This document shows positions 1 through 6,628 of a stretch of 11,579 bases of DNA, piece by piece. How positions within the stretch are numbered: position 1 is the stretch's first letter; the number at the start of each line of letters is the position of its first letter. Both the position numbers and the translations under genes were made by a program. A model generated the notes under the pieces. It did no database searches and had not been told where the DNA came from. It was given only the letters and a program-made list of their open reading frames with translations. The stretch comes from Treponema sp. (GTDB taxonomy: Bacteria; Spirochaetota; Spirochaetia; Treponematales; Breznakiellaceae), in assembly GCA_020216655.1 (NCBI GenBank), contig JAIWNU010000059.1, positions 1-11,579 on the forward strand, in the 5' to 3' direction.

Positions 1-2
1 AC

Positions 3-2039
3 GGCGGCAAGTTTCAAGAGCTTGTACTGGAGGGCAATAGCTTTAACCTGCCGGTAAAACTTGCCGATACGACCGACAACGAACACACAATAGAAGTCAT
101 AGCGGAGGATATATACGGAGTTAAGGGTGATCCGGTGATACGGAAATACCGGATTTCCAAAGAGGAGCCCAAGGCCGAGATAAAGAGTCCCACCCTGGAT
201 ACCACGGTGCGCGGGGTTGTCGAAATTTCCGGTTCCGCTTCCGATGCCAACGGCATTAAGGAAGTTCTCCTTTCCTTTGATAATGCGGTGACGTTTAACA
301 AATGTTCTGGTACCACATCCTGGACATATCGTTTGGACACCCGAAACCTGAAAAGCGGCCTCCATTCAATCTATGTAAAACCGATTGATGGGTATGAAAC
401 AACGGGCTTTTATGCGGGGCTTATTTCCGTCGATAATACGCCGCCCCAGGTTATGCTGGATGTCCCGGTGGATATGACCGTAAGCCGGGGTTCGCTTGTC
501 TTAAGCGGTCGCGTGTCCGATGATACCCAGCTTGCAAGCTGCGAAGCCCAGCTGTTTAATAAAATTCAGCCCGATAAGGCTTCCCGGAATTTTACGCTGC
601 CTTTAGATCCGGTTATACAGCAGACCCTGGATTTGGGAGGATTGCCGAAAGGAGAATACGGTATTCGAATTATCGCCCGGGACAAGGCCGGAAACGAGAC
701 CGTATCGAGCCGGGATTTTATTTTAGATCCCGACTATACCGATGAAATGATCGCCATTGCGAGTCCGGTGCGGGGAGAGTATCTTTCAGGCAAACTGCGA
801 CTCCAGGGCTTCCTGCGTTCAAGCCGGATTCCCAGCGCGGTAAGCCTGCTTATTGACGGCGTAGATGTGGCTTCCATTACCCCGAAACCGAATGGCTGGT
901 TCGCCCTGGATCTTCCTGACGAAACAATAACTGAAGGTTCCCACATACTGCTCGTCCGCTACACGAACAGTGAAAACAAAGGAATTGTGAGCGAACCGGT
1001 TGCCATCAATTATAAACCCTCCGGTCCCTGGATTATGGTTAATGCATTTACCTCAGGGGACTATGTACCCGGCCGGCCCTGGCTTAAGGGAACTGCCGGC
1101 TGGTATCTTTCTTCTACCGATGGGGCAGCAGAGGCTGCCGCCGATCAGGCCCTTGCTGCTGAAGCGCCAAAGGGCAAAAAGATAGATCCTAAGAATATAG
1201 CCAGGGAGCGGCAGCAGGGCCGGCAGGTAACACTTGTCGAGGTGAGCCTCGATAACGGAAGAACCTTTATCCCAGCGGAGGGAACTGCTGCCTGGAAATT
1301 CCGCCTTGAAACCCAGGATTATCCGGAGGGTCTTTTACCGCTTTTAATCCGGGCTACCTATAAAAATGGAGACCGGGCGCTTTCCAAGGTAATTCTTAAT
1401 TTAGATAAAACACCCCCAAGTGTTTCTATCCTTAATCCCGCAGAGGGCGGCCGGTTCAACCAGAGCCTCAAGGTCTATGGTATCGCGCGGGATGATGTGA
1501 ACCTCGCATCGGTTAAAGTAGTATTCAGACAGGGAGATAAGGCCGGCTACGAAGTGCCTGCCTTTATCCAGGGGCTCTATCTTGATAGCGGCGTCTACGG
1601 AGATACCCTGTATAATGCGGGGTTCGGTCTTACATTCTTTGATGACAATGTAAAGCTGCAGGCCTCATACGGATATACTCCCCCATTGTATAATGGTCAG
1701 GAGCAGCGGTTCTACGGAAACGTGTTCAGCGGGAAACTGCTTGCCAATGTGGCAGCCCTGCCGTTTGGCTATTTCTTCGGTCCTGACTGGAACTTCCTAT
1801 CCGCTAACCTGGCGGTAGGCGCAAAATTTAGCTATTTTACCGAAACCGCAAGCGGCCAGCCCCTCATCTTAAGTGCTGTGGTGGGGCAGGTGGAATTCCC
1901 CCGCTTCCATTTTGACCGGCTCGACTATTTCAGCACCTTCTCCCTCTATTCGGAGTTGCAGGCCTGGTTCATTTCCGCAGAAGTGTCTGGTGGTATCGCC
2001 TATCGAATGTCCTTTGGGCTGCGGAGCAGCATTTTCTAA
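3..2039 (+). CDS. Ig-like repeat surface protein with C-terminal outer-membrane beta-barrel (5' truncated)
   Basis: The reading frame is open from the first bases of the window, so the ATG at 135 is internal and the true start lies upstream. 678 residues are visible. About five bacterial Ig-like repeats follow one another (fragment residues about 57-145, 148-243, 248-338, 340-470 and 470-510). Several open with a Pro-Pro or Ser-Pro turn and a pattern such as GxVxISGxAxDxxGI, and the linkers have a DNTPPQV or DKTPPSV look. Domain four carries an Ala- and charge-rich insertion (about residues 372-410). The fifth seems cut short and runs into about 165 residues rich in alternating aromatic and small residues, ending LRSSIF. 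A terminal Phe after amphipathic strands is a classic signal for BAM-dependent outer-membrane insertion. I infer a surface protein anchored by a small barrel, with repeats either periplasmic or exposed. The specific function is unknown. Confidence 0.8.
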   Translation, partial: GGKFQELVLEGNSFNLPVKLADTTDNEHTIEVIAEDIYGVKGDPVIRKYRISKEEPKAEIKSPTLDTTVRGVVEISGSASDANGIKEVLLSFDNAVTFNKCSGTTSWTYRLDTRNLKSGLHSIYVKPIDGYETTGFYAGLISVDNTPPQVMLDVPVDMTVSRGSLVLSGRVSDDTQLASCEAQLFNKIQPDKASRNFTLPLDPVIQQTLDLGGLPKGEYGIRIIARDKAGNETVSSRDFILDPDYTDEMIAIASPVRGEYLSGKLRLQGFLRSSRIPSAVSLLIDGVDVASITPKPNGWFALDLPDETITEGSHILLVRYTNSENKGIVSEPVAINYKPSGPWIMVNAFTSGDYVPGRPWLKGTAGWYLSSTDGAAEAAADQALAAEAPKGKKIDPKNIARERQQGRQVTLVEVSLDNGRTFIPAEGTAAWKFRLETQDYPEGLLPLLIRATYKNGDRALSKVILNLDKTPPSVSILNPAEGGRFNQSLKVYGIARDDVNLASVKVVFRQGDKAGYEVPAFIQGLYLDSGVYGDTLYNAGFGLTFFDDNVKLQASYGYTPPLYNGQEQRFYGNVFSGKLLANVAALPFGYFFGPDWNFLSANLAVGAKFSYFTETASGQPLILSAVVGQVEFPRFHFDRLDYFSTFSLYSELQAWFISAEVSGGIAYRMSFGLRSSIF

Positions 2040-2049
2040 CAAATGTGAT

Positions 2050-2069
2050 CCTGCCTCTCTAGCGGCAGG
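2050..2069. repeat. 6 bp inverted repeat after the surface-protein gene
   Basis: CCTGCC (2050-2055) and GGCAGG (2064-2069) form a perfect stem with an 8-base loop, 10 bases after the stop codon. There is no T-run on the + strand side, so it is at best a weak or factor-dependent stop for the upstream gene. Its right arm (GGCAGGG, 2064-2070) can also pair with CCCTGCC at 2084-2090, making it an alternative partner for the next hairpin. Confidence 0.5.
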
Positions 2070-2073
2070 GAGC

Positions 2074-2107
2074 AAAAAAATACCCCTGCCTGATTTGCAG
2101 ACAGGGG
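2074..2107 (-). terminator. Rho-independent terminator of the minus-strand rlmL-tetR unit
   Basis: Read on the minus strand, CCCCTGTCTG (2107-2098) pairs with CAGGCAGGGG (2092-2083), with one mismatch and a 5-base loop. It is followed at once by TA and then seven T residues (2080-2074). The stem lies 58 bases past the tetR stop codon. GC-rich stem, short loop and T-run together are the textbook intrinsic terminator. Nothing comparable in strength serves the convergent + strand gene. Confidence 0.8.
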
Positions 2108-2121
2108 CTGTAAATTGGCAG

Positions 2122-2148
2122 TGGAGCGGTCAAAAACAGACCGCTCCA
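2122..2148. repeat. Perfect 10 bp inverted repeat in the convergent intergenic region
   Basis: TGGAGCGGTC (2122-2131) and GACCGCTCCA (2139-2148) are exact reverse complements around a 7-base loop (AAAAACA). The hairpin forms on either transcript. On the minus strand it precedes the terminator at 2107-2074. On the + strand it is followed only after a gap by a weak AGCC/GGCT stem and the T-rich stretch CTTTATTTT (2163-2171), which may act as a poor + strand terminator. It probably protects or helps end the convergent transcripts. Confidence 0.55.
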
Positions 2149-2164
2149 ATTGAGCCCTGGGGCT

Positions 2165-2758
2165 TTATTTTGTGAGCTGCCTTACGGCCAGTTCTATCGC
2201 CTGCCGCAACTCGTCTACTGAATCCCGCCGCAGTACCACCAGGCGGAAAATAGCCGCTTCGATAAGCCCGTAGAGGAGGTCATCGGTTTCGCGGACATTG
2301 ACCTGTTTCAGCTCTCCTTTGCGGATGCCGTCGATTACAATAGAAGCCAAAATATGCCTCAGTCTAATGGTCCGTTTGCGTACCCGGTAATCCGTATCGG
2401 TACCGCTTTTTGAGAGGTGGAGCAGGTAATTCAGCACCACTGACAAAAGCCGTTTATTCTCCTGGAGCCGGTCCAAAATGGTGGTAAGGACAAGTATAAG
2501 TTTTTCTGGGGTTTTAAGGTTCTGATCCGCCTTGACCCGCTGCAGGTCCGCCTCTACCCCGATAAGCATCTGCTTGATGCTCCAATTAAAGATTTCTTTT
2601 TTATTCTTAAAGTAAATGTAAAGGGTTGTCCGGGTAATTCCGCAGCGGTCCGCTATTTTTTGAAAAGTTGCATCCTCAAAACCCTCGTCCACAAAAACAT
2701 CGAGGGCCCGCTCCAAAATCTCTTTGCGGCGTTTATCATGTTCTACGATTATCGACAT
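2165..2758 (-). CDS. TetR/AcrR-family transcriptional regulator
   Basis: 197 residues, the normal TetR length. The N-terminal 60 residues form the DNA-binding domain: a first helix (RRKEILERALDVFVDEGFED), then the helix-turn-helix around residues 30-50 with the hallmark FQKIADRCGITRTTLYIYFKNKKEIF. The remaining helical part would be the ligand-binding and dimerisation domain, with no recognisable ligand signature. The ATG at 2758 has a good ribosome binding site (GGAG, 8 bases upstream) and lies inside the end of the rlmL-like gene (23-base overlap), so the two are cotranscribed and probably translationally coupled. It is followed by a strong terminator. No efflux or enzyme gene sits next to it, so its target cannot be read from context. 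Autoregulation is possible, but I saw no clear palindrome at its own promoter. Confidence 0.9.
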   Translation of the reverse strand: MSIIVEHDKRRKEILERALDVFVDEGFEDATFQKIADRCGITRTTLYIYFKNKKEIFNWSIKQMLIGVEADLQRVKADQNLKTPEKLILVLTTILDRLQENKRLLSVVLNYLLHLSKSGTDTDYRVRKRTIRLRHILASIVIDGIRKGELKQVNVRETDDLLYGLIEAAIFRLVVLRRDSVDELRQAIELAVRQLTK

Positions 2759-3953
2759 TCGTTTTTCTCCCCAAGTTTTCGAATTGATATAGGTAGGATT
2801 TCAACGCTCCGTTGGTGATGTTCCGGACCGACTGGGCCCGGCGTCCGAAAAAGGATTCAAAGCCCGGATGGTTGGTAATGACCGAAAGGTTCCAGCCGGG
2901 AAAGTGTTTTTCCAAAACGCCCATGGCTTGGTATGTCCGTTCTGCCTCTTCCCGGTCGCCGAGCCGTTCTCCAGAGGGTGGATTGGTGACAATAAAGCCC
3001 GGTTCATCCTCCGGGGCCACGGCGTTTTCCATAGAAGATGTGGTGATCCGGGGCCAATACTCAGAGGGCGGAACAAAGTCGCGGGCGATACGGATGCCCC
3101 GGCCTGCTTCTTTACCAAGGATGAGTTCGTAAGCCCTGATCAGGTTTGACTGTGCGATGGAAACTGCCCGGCCATCCGCATCGCTGCCATAAATACGGAT
3201 CCGGTTGGTAAAATTGATCTCCTGCCGCAGTTCTTCCCTGAGACGGGATTCAATATCCCTATCGCCAATTAACAGAGATGAAACTGCAAAATCCCGTCCC
3301 AGGCCCGGCGCGGCGCCCCAGGCATACAGGGCGGCCTCGATAAGTATGGTCCCGGAGCCGCAAAAGGGGTCATAGAGCGGATATTTCCGCCGCCACCCGG
3401 AAAGGAGCAGCATGGCCGCCGCGGTGGTTTCCCGCAGGGGCGCCGCGCCGCCTTCCGTGCGATAGCCCCGTTTGAAGAGGGGTTCCCCGCAGAGGTCAAG
3501 GAGAATCTGGACCCGGTCCTTTTCGATATGGACCCGTATATCTATAACTTCGCCGTATTCGGGAAGCCGAGCTATCCCCCAGACACGGCACAGCCTTTCT
3601 GCGATAGCTTTGTGAACCACCGCCTGAATGCTTGTTTCCGCTAAAAGCTGTGAATGGCTGCTTCTGACCTTGCCGATTACTACTCGGTATGTTTTTGGAA
3701 TAATTGCTTCCCAATTCACGTGCTGGCATCCGTTAAAAAGGGCATCAAAATCAGTGGCTGAAAACGAGGTCGCTTCGAGCAGGACGCGGTCCGCGGTACG
3801 CAGGGCAAGCAATGCCCGGTACATCCCCTCCGTATCGGCGGAAAAGCGGATTTTTCCGTAGGTCGAATCTAGTATTGCAATATTAAGTTTATGCAGTTCG
3901 TTGGAAAGGGCCTTCTCTGCGCCAATCGCGCAAAGGGCGACAAAATTCATCAT
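2736..3953 (-). CDS. rlmL: THUMP-domain 23S rRNA guanine-N2 methyltransferase (RlmL/YpsC type)
   Basis: 405 residues, matching the stand-alone RlmL/YpsC type rather than the double-length E. coli RlmKL fusion. Residues about 1-60 are the ferredoxin-like N-terminal part and about 60-155 the THUMP RNA-binding domain. The family marker KRGYR (161-165) follows, then a Rossmann methyltransferase domain with motif I DPFCGSGT (195-202, SAM binding) and motif IV TNPPSGERL (323-331). Known members transfer a methyl from SAM to N2 of a guanine in 23S rRNA (G2445 in E. coli). Oddly, the usual NPPY Tyr is Ser here; reading the bases confirms the TCT codon. Start ATG at 3953 (or the next codon, 3950) has no clear Shine-Dalgarno, and a promoter with a perfect TATAAT lies directly in front. 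It follows the rlmM-like gene by 40 bases and overlaps tetR. Confidence 0.85.
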   Translation of the reverse strand: MMNFVALCAIGAEKALSNELHKLNIAILDSTYGKIRFSADTEGMYRALLALRTADRVLLEATSFSATDFDALFNGCQHVNWEAIIPKTYRVVIGKVRSSHSQLLAETSIQAVVHKAIAERLCRVWGIARLPEYGEVIDIRVHIEKDRVQILLDLCGEPLFKRGYRTEGGAAPLRETTAAAMLLLSGWRRKYPLYDPFCGSGTILIEAALYAWGAAPGLGRDFAVSSLLIGDRDIESRLREELRQEINFTNRIRIYGSDADGRAVSIAQSNLIRAYELILGKEAGRGIRIARDFVPPSEYWPRITTSSMENAVAPEDEPGFIVTNPPSGERLGDREEAERTYQAMGVLEKHFPGWNLSVITNHPGFESFFGRRAQSVRNITNGALKSYLYQFENLGRKTNVDNRRT

Positions 3954-3961
3954 ATCTTTTC

Positions 3962-3990
3962 ATTATAACAGTTTTTCATCAAATGTTCAA
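3962..3990 (-). promoter_or_regulatory. Sigma70-type promoter for rlmL-tetR
   Basis: On the minus strand, TTGAAC (3990-3985) is separated by 17 bases from a perfect TATAAT (3967-3962), in the 40-base gap between rlmM and rlmL. The predicted transcription start (about 3956-3954) is only 1-3 bases before the rlmL ATG at 3953, so the mRNA would be leaderless or nearly so. Transcripts from the upstream pilZ-rlmM pair may also read through, since I saw no terminator in the gap. Confidence 0.65.
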
Positions 3991-3993
3991 TTG

Positions 3994-4932
3994 TCATGAT
4001 GCATAGCCGGCATCATGAGCCACTTTTATCCAGGTAAGTTCGTGTTTGTTGTAATGAAGGTGAATAACTTTGCTATCCGGAATAGAGGTAAAGAGCCGTG
4101 GTGTTTCAAAATCTCCTTGACCTTGCATTTTTATAGTACAGATATAGTTTTTTGCCAAGCCTGAGGCGAGCCATTTCTGAACCCATTCATAAAGCCGGGG
4201 GGGATAGCAAATAACATCGCTGAAAAGCCAATCGATGGGGCCAATCTCTTCGGGCTTAAGGGTAAAGGCATCATGTTTTATGTAGGTAACCAGGGGATTT
4301 TTCATAAGCCGGTCATCCAGGGGAGCCCGGTCTATTGCGGTGACCTGAGCTCCGAGCTGGGTGAGTACCCAGGTCCAGCCCCCGGGACAGGCCCCAGCAT
4401 CCAGGCAGCGGTCCTCCACCTGGGGCCAGCGGCGTGCGCGGACCAGGGCTTCCTGCAGTTTAAGGTAAGCCCTGCTCGGCGGGTCCGTTTTGTTTTCTAC
4501 AAATTCTATTTTGCCTGCAGGAAAGGGGCTTGTGCAAAGCGGACTTGCAATCATCGTATGGGCATCGAGCAATGTCCAGGCTCCCATGGGAGCATCCGGA
4601 ACTTCCCAGGGAAAAGGGCGGGGTTTCTGAACGATGGGAGGGAGTTTTTCCTGGATGAGCATACCCCGTCTATATTGGGTAAAAAGCACCGGCGCCCAGT
4701 TCCGCTGGATGCTTCGCAGACTGAGAGCCGCTTCAGAGATAGAATCAAAGGTGATTTTTATCGGGTTAAGCCAGATATTTTCTGTCCAGAATGCCTGCCT
4801 CTGCGGGCCTTCCGCAAAATAAAGGTTACCGCCAAGGTATTTGTACTCGCCCAGTTCACGCTGCAAATGCTGCTGAAATTCATCAACCCCCTGATAGACG
4901 ATGCCTTCCAGTTTTTCTATCCGGTTATCCAT
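3994..4932 (-). CDS. rlmM: FtsJ-like SAM-dependent 2'-O-ribose methyltransferase, RlmM family
   Basis: 312 residues from the ATG at 4932. A longer reading from 4995 is open, but 4932 is preferred: it overlaps the pilZ stop by only 8 bases and has AGGA 11 bases upstream. The N-terminal half (1-140) resembles the RNA-binding part of RlmM-type enzymes. The C-terminal half is an RrmJ/FtsJ fold with SAM motif LDAGACPGGWTW (177-188), in which cysteine precedes PGGW as in the family. The catalytic K-D-K-E tetrad can be placed as K158 (YLKLQEA), D239 (FSDVI), K268 (CTIKMQG) and E298 (KHELTW). E. coli RlmM methylates the ribose of C2498 in 23S rRNA, and the same target is inferred here, less surely than the chemistry. 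It sits between pilZ (overlapping) and another 23S rRNA methylase gene, forming a small ribosome-modification cluster. Confidence 0.8.
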   Translation of the reverse strand: MDNRIEKLEGIVYQGVDEFQQHLQRELGEYKYLGGNLYFAEGPQRQAFWTENIWLNPIKITFDSISEAALSLRSIQRNWAPVLFTQYRRGMLIQEKLPPIVQKPRPFPWEVPDAPMGAWTLLDAHTMIASPLCTSPFPAGKIEFVENKTDPPSRAYLKLQEALVRARRWPQVEDRCLDAGACPGGWTWVLTQLGAQVTAIDRAPLDDRLMKNPLVTYIKHDAFTLKPEEIGPIDWLFSDVICYPPRLYEWVQKWLASGLAKNYICTIKMQGQGDFETPRLFTSIPDSKVIHLHYNKHELTWIKVAHDAGYAS

Positions 4933-5287
4933 TGATGCGCTGTTCCTGCGGTCCTGTGTCGGTTCGCCAGGTAAGGTAATCGAGGTATCGTTCAAAGGCT
5001 TTTCCCGAAGGAGAAGTTCTTATGAAAAAGCCGATTTCAAAGGCATCGTAGCCAGCCCGATTCCAACGGCTCTCGGCGAAGATTTCAAAGGGGTCAATTC
5101 TGGAGTTCGCCTCTGGATAAATTAAAATACGGTATTCCTTTCCAGTTTCGAGGGCCAGGGCTACTGAAAATTCAAGCCGGCAGCCGGTAATGCTCAGGTC
5201 CCGCAGGAGACCAGTTGCATAATCGACACTTTCCAAGCGGGCCTGGGCAAGACTTGAGTAGCGGGGATGAGCACGTTTGTCGAACAT
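4925..5287 (-). CDS. PilZ-domain protein (probable cyclic-di-GMP receptor)
   Basis: 120 residues from the ATG at 5287. The frame is open up to 5470, but that would run through the vapBC promoter and lacks any conserved sequence, so it is rejected. The protein is essentially one PilZ domain. The c-di-GMP-binding motif RxxxR is present as R5-A-H-P-R9 next to the start, and the second motif DxSxxG is present as D30-L-S-I-T-G35, so ligand binding should be intact. Residues about 45-95 supply the beta-barrel strands, and the tail (96-120) is charged and helical. No effector domain is fused, so it would act by binding a partner. Its stop overlaps the start of rlmM. No Shine-Dalgarno precedes the ATG, and a possible -10 lies 7 bases upstream, hinting at a leaderless mRNA. 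Confidence 0.8.
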   Translation of the reverse strand: MFDKRAHPRYSSLAQARLESVDYATGLLRDLSITGCRLEFSVALALETGKEYRILIYPEANSRIDPFEIFAESRWNRAGYDAFEIGFFIRTSPSGKAFERYLDYLTWRTDTGPQEQRING

Positions 5288-5293
5288 ACTACT

Positions 5294-5322
5294 ATTGTGC
5301 TGGTTGCCGCCCGTTTCGTCAA
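5294..5322 (-). promoter_or_regulatory. Possible promoter for pilZ-rlmM
   Basis: On the minus strand TTGACG (5322-5317) is followed after 17 bases by CACAAT (5299-5294). The -35 is good; the -10 keeps only the key A2, A4, A5 and T6 positions. The predicted start falls at about 5287, the A of the pilZ ATG. The vapBC palindrome upstream could alternatively supply a minus-strand promoter, because it places a second TATACT on that strand. The assignment is tentative. Confidence 0.35.
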
Positions 5323-5354
5323 TCCGCAAGTCTTCGGCATGCAGAAAATTAAAC

Positions 5355-5388
5355 TTGACATAGTATATACTCGTGTATATACTATGTC
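5355..5388 (+). promoter_or_regulatory. vapBC promoter embedded in a perfect 14+14 bp palindromic operator
   Basis: TTGACA (5355-5360), a 17-base spacer and TATACT (5378-5383) make a near-consensus sigma70 promoter. Overlaid on it is a perfect inverted repeat: GACATAGTATATAC (5357-5370), centre TCGT, then GTATATACTATGTC (5375-5388). VapBC-type modules are normally repressed by the antitoxin or antitoxin-toxin complex binding a palindrome over the promoter, so this is the expected autoregulatory site. Predicted transcription start is about 5390, giving a short leader that holds the vapB Shine-Dalgarno. Confidence 0.85.
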
Positions 5389-5404
5389 TTAAGTGAGGTA
5401 TATT

Positions 5405-5635
5405 ATGTTGAGTTCCAAGGTATTTATTAGCGGTAATAGCCAAGCAATACGTCTTCCCAAAGAATACCAAGTTAATGAGAAAGAGTTATACATAAAGAAG
5501 ATAGGAAGTACAATTATTCTTTTTCCCAAAAAGAATCCTTGGGAAGCTTTTGAGAGAAGCCTTTCTGAATTTACTGATGATTTTATGGGTGATGGAAGGA
5601 ATCAGCCCCCCGTTCAGGAACGAGAAGGTTTGTAA
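5405..5635 (+). CDS. vapB: VapB-type antitoxin (AbrB/MazE-like DNA-binding fold)
   Basis: 76 residues from the ATG at 5405, chosen over an in-frame GTG at 5393 because GAGG (5395-5398) is correctly spaced before it and would be inside the longer reading. The N-terminal half is a swapped-hairpin AbrB/MazE domain with the diagnostic stretch FISGNSQAIRLPKEY (7-21), used for operator binding by the dimer. Residues 44-76 (NPWEAFERSLSEF onward) are the disordered or helical arm that in this class wraps and inhibits the VapC nuclease. The stop TAA overlaps the vapC ATG by one base (TAATG), so the pair is translationally coupled. Base composition is clearly AT-rich relative to flanking genes, consistent with acquisition as a mobile cassette. 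It is expected to be short-lived and protease-sensitive, as in the family. Confidence 0.9.
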   Translation: MLSSKVFISGNSQAIRLPKEYQVNEKELYIKKIGSTIILFPKKNPWEAFERSLSEFTDDFMGDGRNQPPVQEREGL

Positions 5636-6045
5636 TGTACCTGCTAGATACAAACATTTGTATATACATAATCAACAAACATCCACGAGAGATAATTGAA
5701 AAAATAAAACAGTTAAAACCCTCACAAGTTAAATTATCAGCCATATCTGTTGGAGAACTTGAATATGGTGTCTTTAAAAGTAAGAACAGAGAACAAAATA
5801 GGAATGCGCTTATTGATTTTCTATCCGGATTTGATATTCTTCCATTTAATGATAATGATGCAGAAGTATTTGGTTTGATAAGGGCTGAATTAGAAAAAAG
5901 AGGACAAGTCATTGGATCTTATGATATGCAAATTGCTGCACAGGCAATCTCAAATGATCTTATACTTGTAACAAATAACACTGGTGAGTTTGAAAGAATT
6001 AGTCAATTAAAATTGGAAAATTGGGTACAAGATAAGAGGAGGTAG
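5635..6045 (+). CDS. vapC: VapC-type toxin, PIN-domain ribonuclease
   Basis: 136 residues, standard for VapC. The PIN-domain acidic residues that hold Mg2+/Mn2+ are in place: D5 in MYLLDTN, E41 in SVGELEYG, D97 in GSYDMQIAA, and the fourth-position region TNNTGEFERI (113-122). The C-terminal LENW (127-130) is typical. Known members are site-specific endonucleases of tRNA (often initiator tRNA or anticodon loops) or rRNA; the target here cannot be read. The active site looks intact and there is no frameshift, so the module should be functional. In one 60-base stretch (5701-5760) I count 18 G/C (30%), against 31/60 just downstream in the next gene (6061-6120). The last codons (AAGAGGAGG) double as the ribosome binding site of the following regulator gene, which begins one base after the stop. 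Confidence 0.93.
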   Translation: MYLLDTNICIYIINKHPREIIEKIKQLKPSQVKLSAISVGELEYGVFKSKNREQNRNALIDFLSGFDILPFNDNDAEVFGLIRAELEKRGQVIGSYDMQIAAQAISNDLILVTNNTGEFERISQLKLENWVQDKRR

Positions 6046-6046
6046 T

Positions 6047-6616
6047 ATGAAATCTGAGGCAAATCCTTCCGCGCGGATTCGCACCCTGCGAGAAACCTAT
6101 GGAATGAGCCAAGAGGTTTTGGCAGAACGGAGTGCGGTGCCCCTGGAGCTTATTAAAAAGATAGAGGCTGGCATTATTCCAGATTTAGCACCTTTGGTTA
6201 AGATTGCCCGAACGCTGGGTGTCCGGCTGGGAACTATATTGGACGAGGATCGGGAATTGGGACCCGTGCTGACCCGAAAAGGCGAGGGGGGTGAAAACCT
6301 GCGCTTTATTACCCCCAATGCCCAGCAGCGGGAGAATGGGCTTAAATATACTGTCCTCGCTGCAGGCAAGGCGGGGCGGCACATGGAGCCCTTTATCATA
6401 GAAGTACCGGCAAAGGCTGATGCACCCCGGTCTTCCCATGAAGGCGAGGAATTTTTCTATGTTATTTCGGGGCACATACGGCTTGAATACGGTACCCTTT
6501 CGTACGATCTTTCGGAAGGGGATTCGATCTACTATGATTCCATGGTGCCCCACCGGGCGGTTGCCCTCGATGGTCAAGATGCTCAGGTGTTAGCGGTTGT
6601 ATATACTCCAGTGTAG
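6047..6616 (+). CDS. XRE-family regulator with C-terminal cupin domain
   Basis: 189 residues. Residues 8-66 are an HTH_3/XRE DNA-binding domain (IRTLRETYGMSQEVLAERS, then LELIKKIEAG and the second helix pair). Residues 100-189 are a cupin_2 beta-barrel with a motif around HEGEEFFYVISG (131-142) and a second histidine in DSMVPHR (164-170). In this architecture, known from PuuR- and SutR-like proteins, the cupin senses a small ligand or metal and modulates DNA binding. It begins one base after vapC and uses a strong GGAGG that lies inside the vapC coding end. No promoter of its own is visible, so vapBC read-through may be its main source of transcript. PadR follows after 12 bases. It probably controls the adjacent transporter operon or its own unit; the ligand is unknown. 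Confidence 0.88.
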   Translation: MKSEANPSARIRTLRETYGMSQEVLAERSAVPLELIKKIEAGIIPDLAPLVKIARTLGVRLGTILDEDRELGPVLTRKGEGGENLRFITPNAQQRENGLKYTVLAAGKAGRHMEPFIIEVPAKADAPRSSHEGEEFFYVISGHIRLEYGTLSYDLSEGDSIYYDSMVPHRAVALDGQDAQVLAVVYTPV

Positions 6617-6628
6617 GCAGACATATCT

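Noticed and set aside
135..137. ATG as the start of the Ig-repeat protein
   Set aside because: The same frame is open to the first bases of the window and encodes Ig-like sequence before this ATG, so the gene is simply cut by the window edge.
4273..4935. A 220-codon open frame on the + strand
   Set aside because: It lies antisense to the rlmM-like gene, has no recognisable domain and no ribosome site; the minus-strand gene has all catalytic motifs.
5288..5470. A 61-residue N-terminal extension of the PilZ protein
   Set aside because: It would be encoded across the vapBC promoter palindrome and into vapB, and shows no conserved sequence; the PilZ domain begins right at the ATG at 5287.
6602..6607. 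TATACT as a promoter -10 for padR
   Set aside because: The matching -35 position (ATGCTC at 6579-6584) is poor and the site is within the cupin coding end, so it is not supported.
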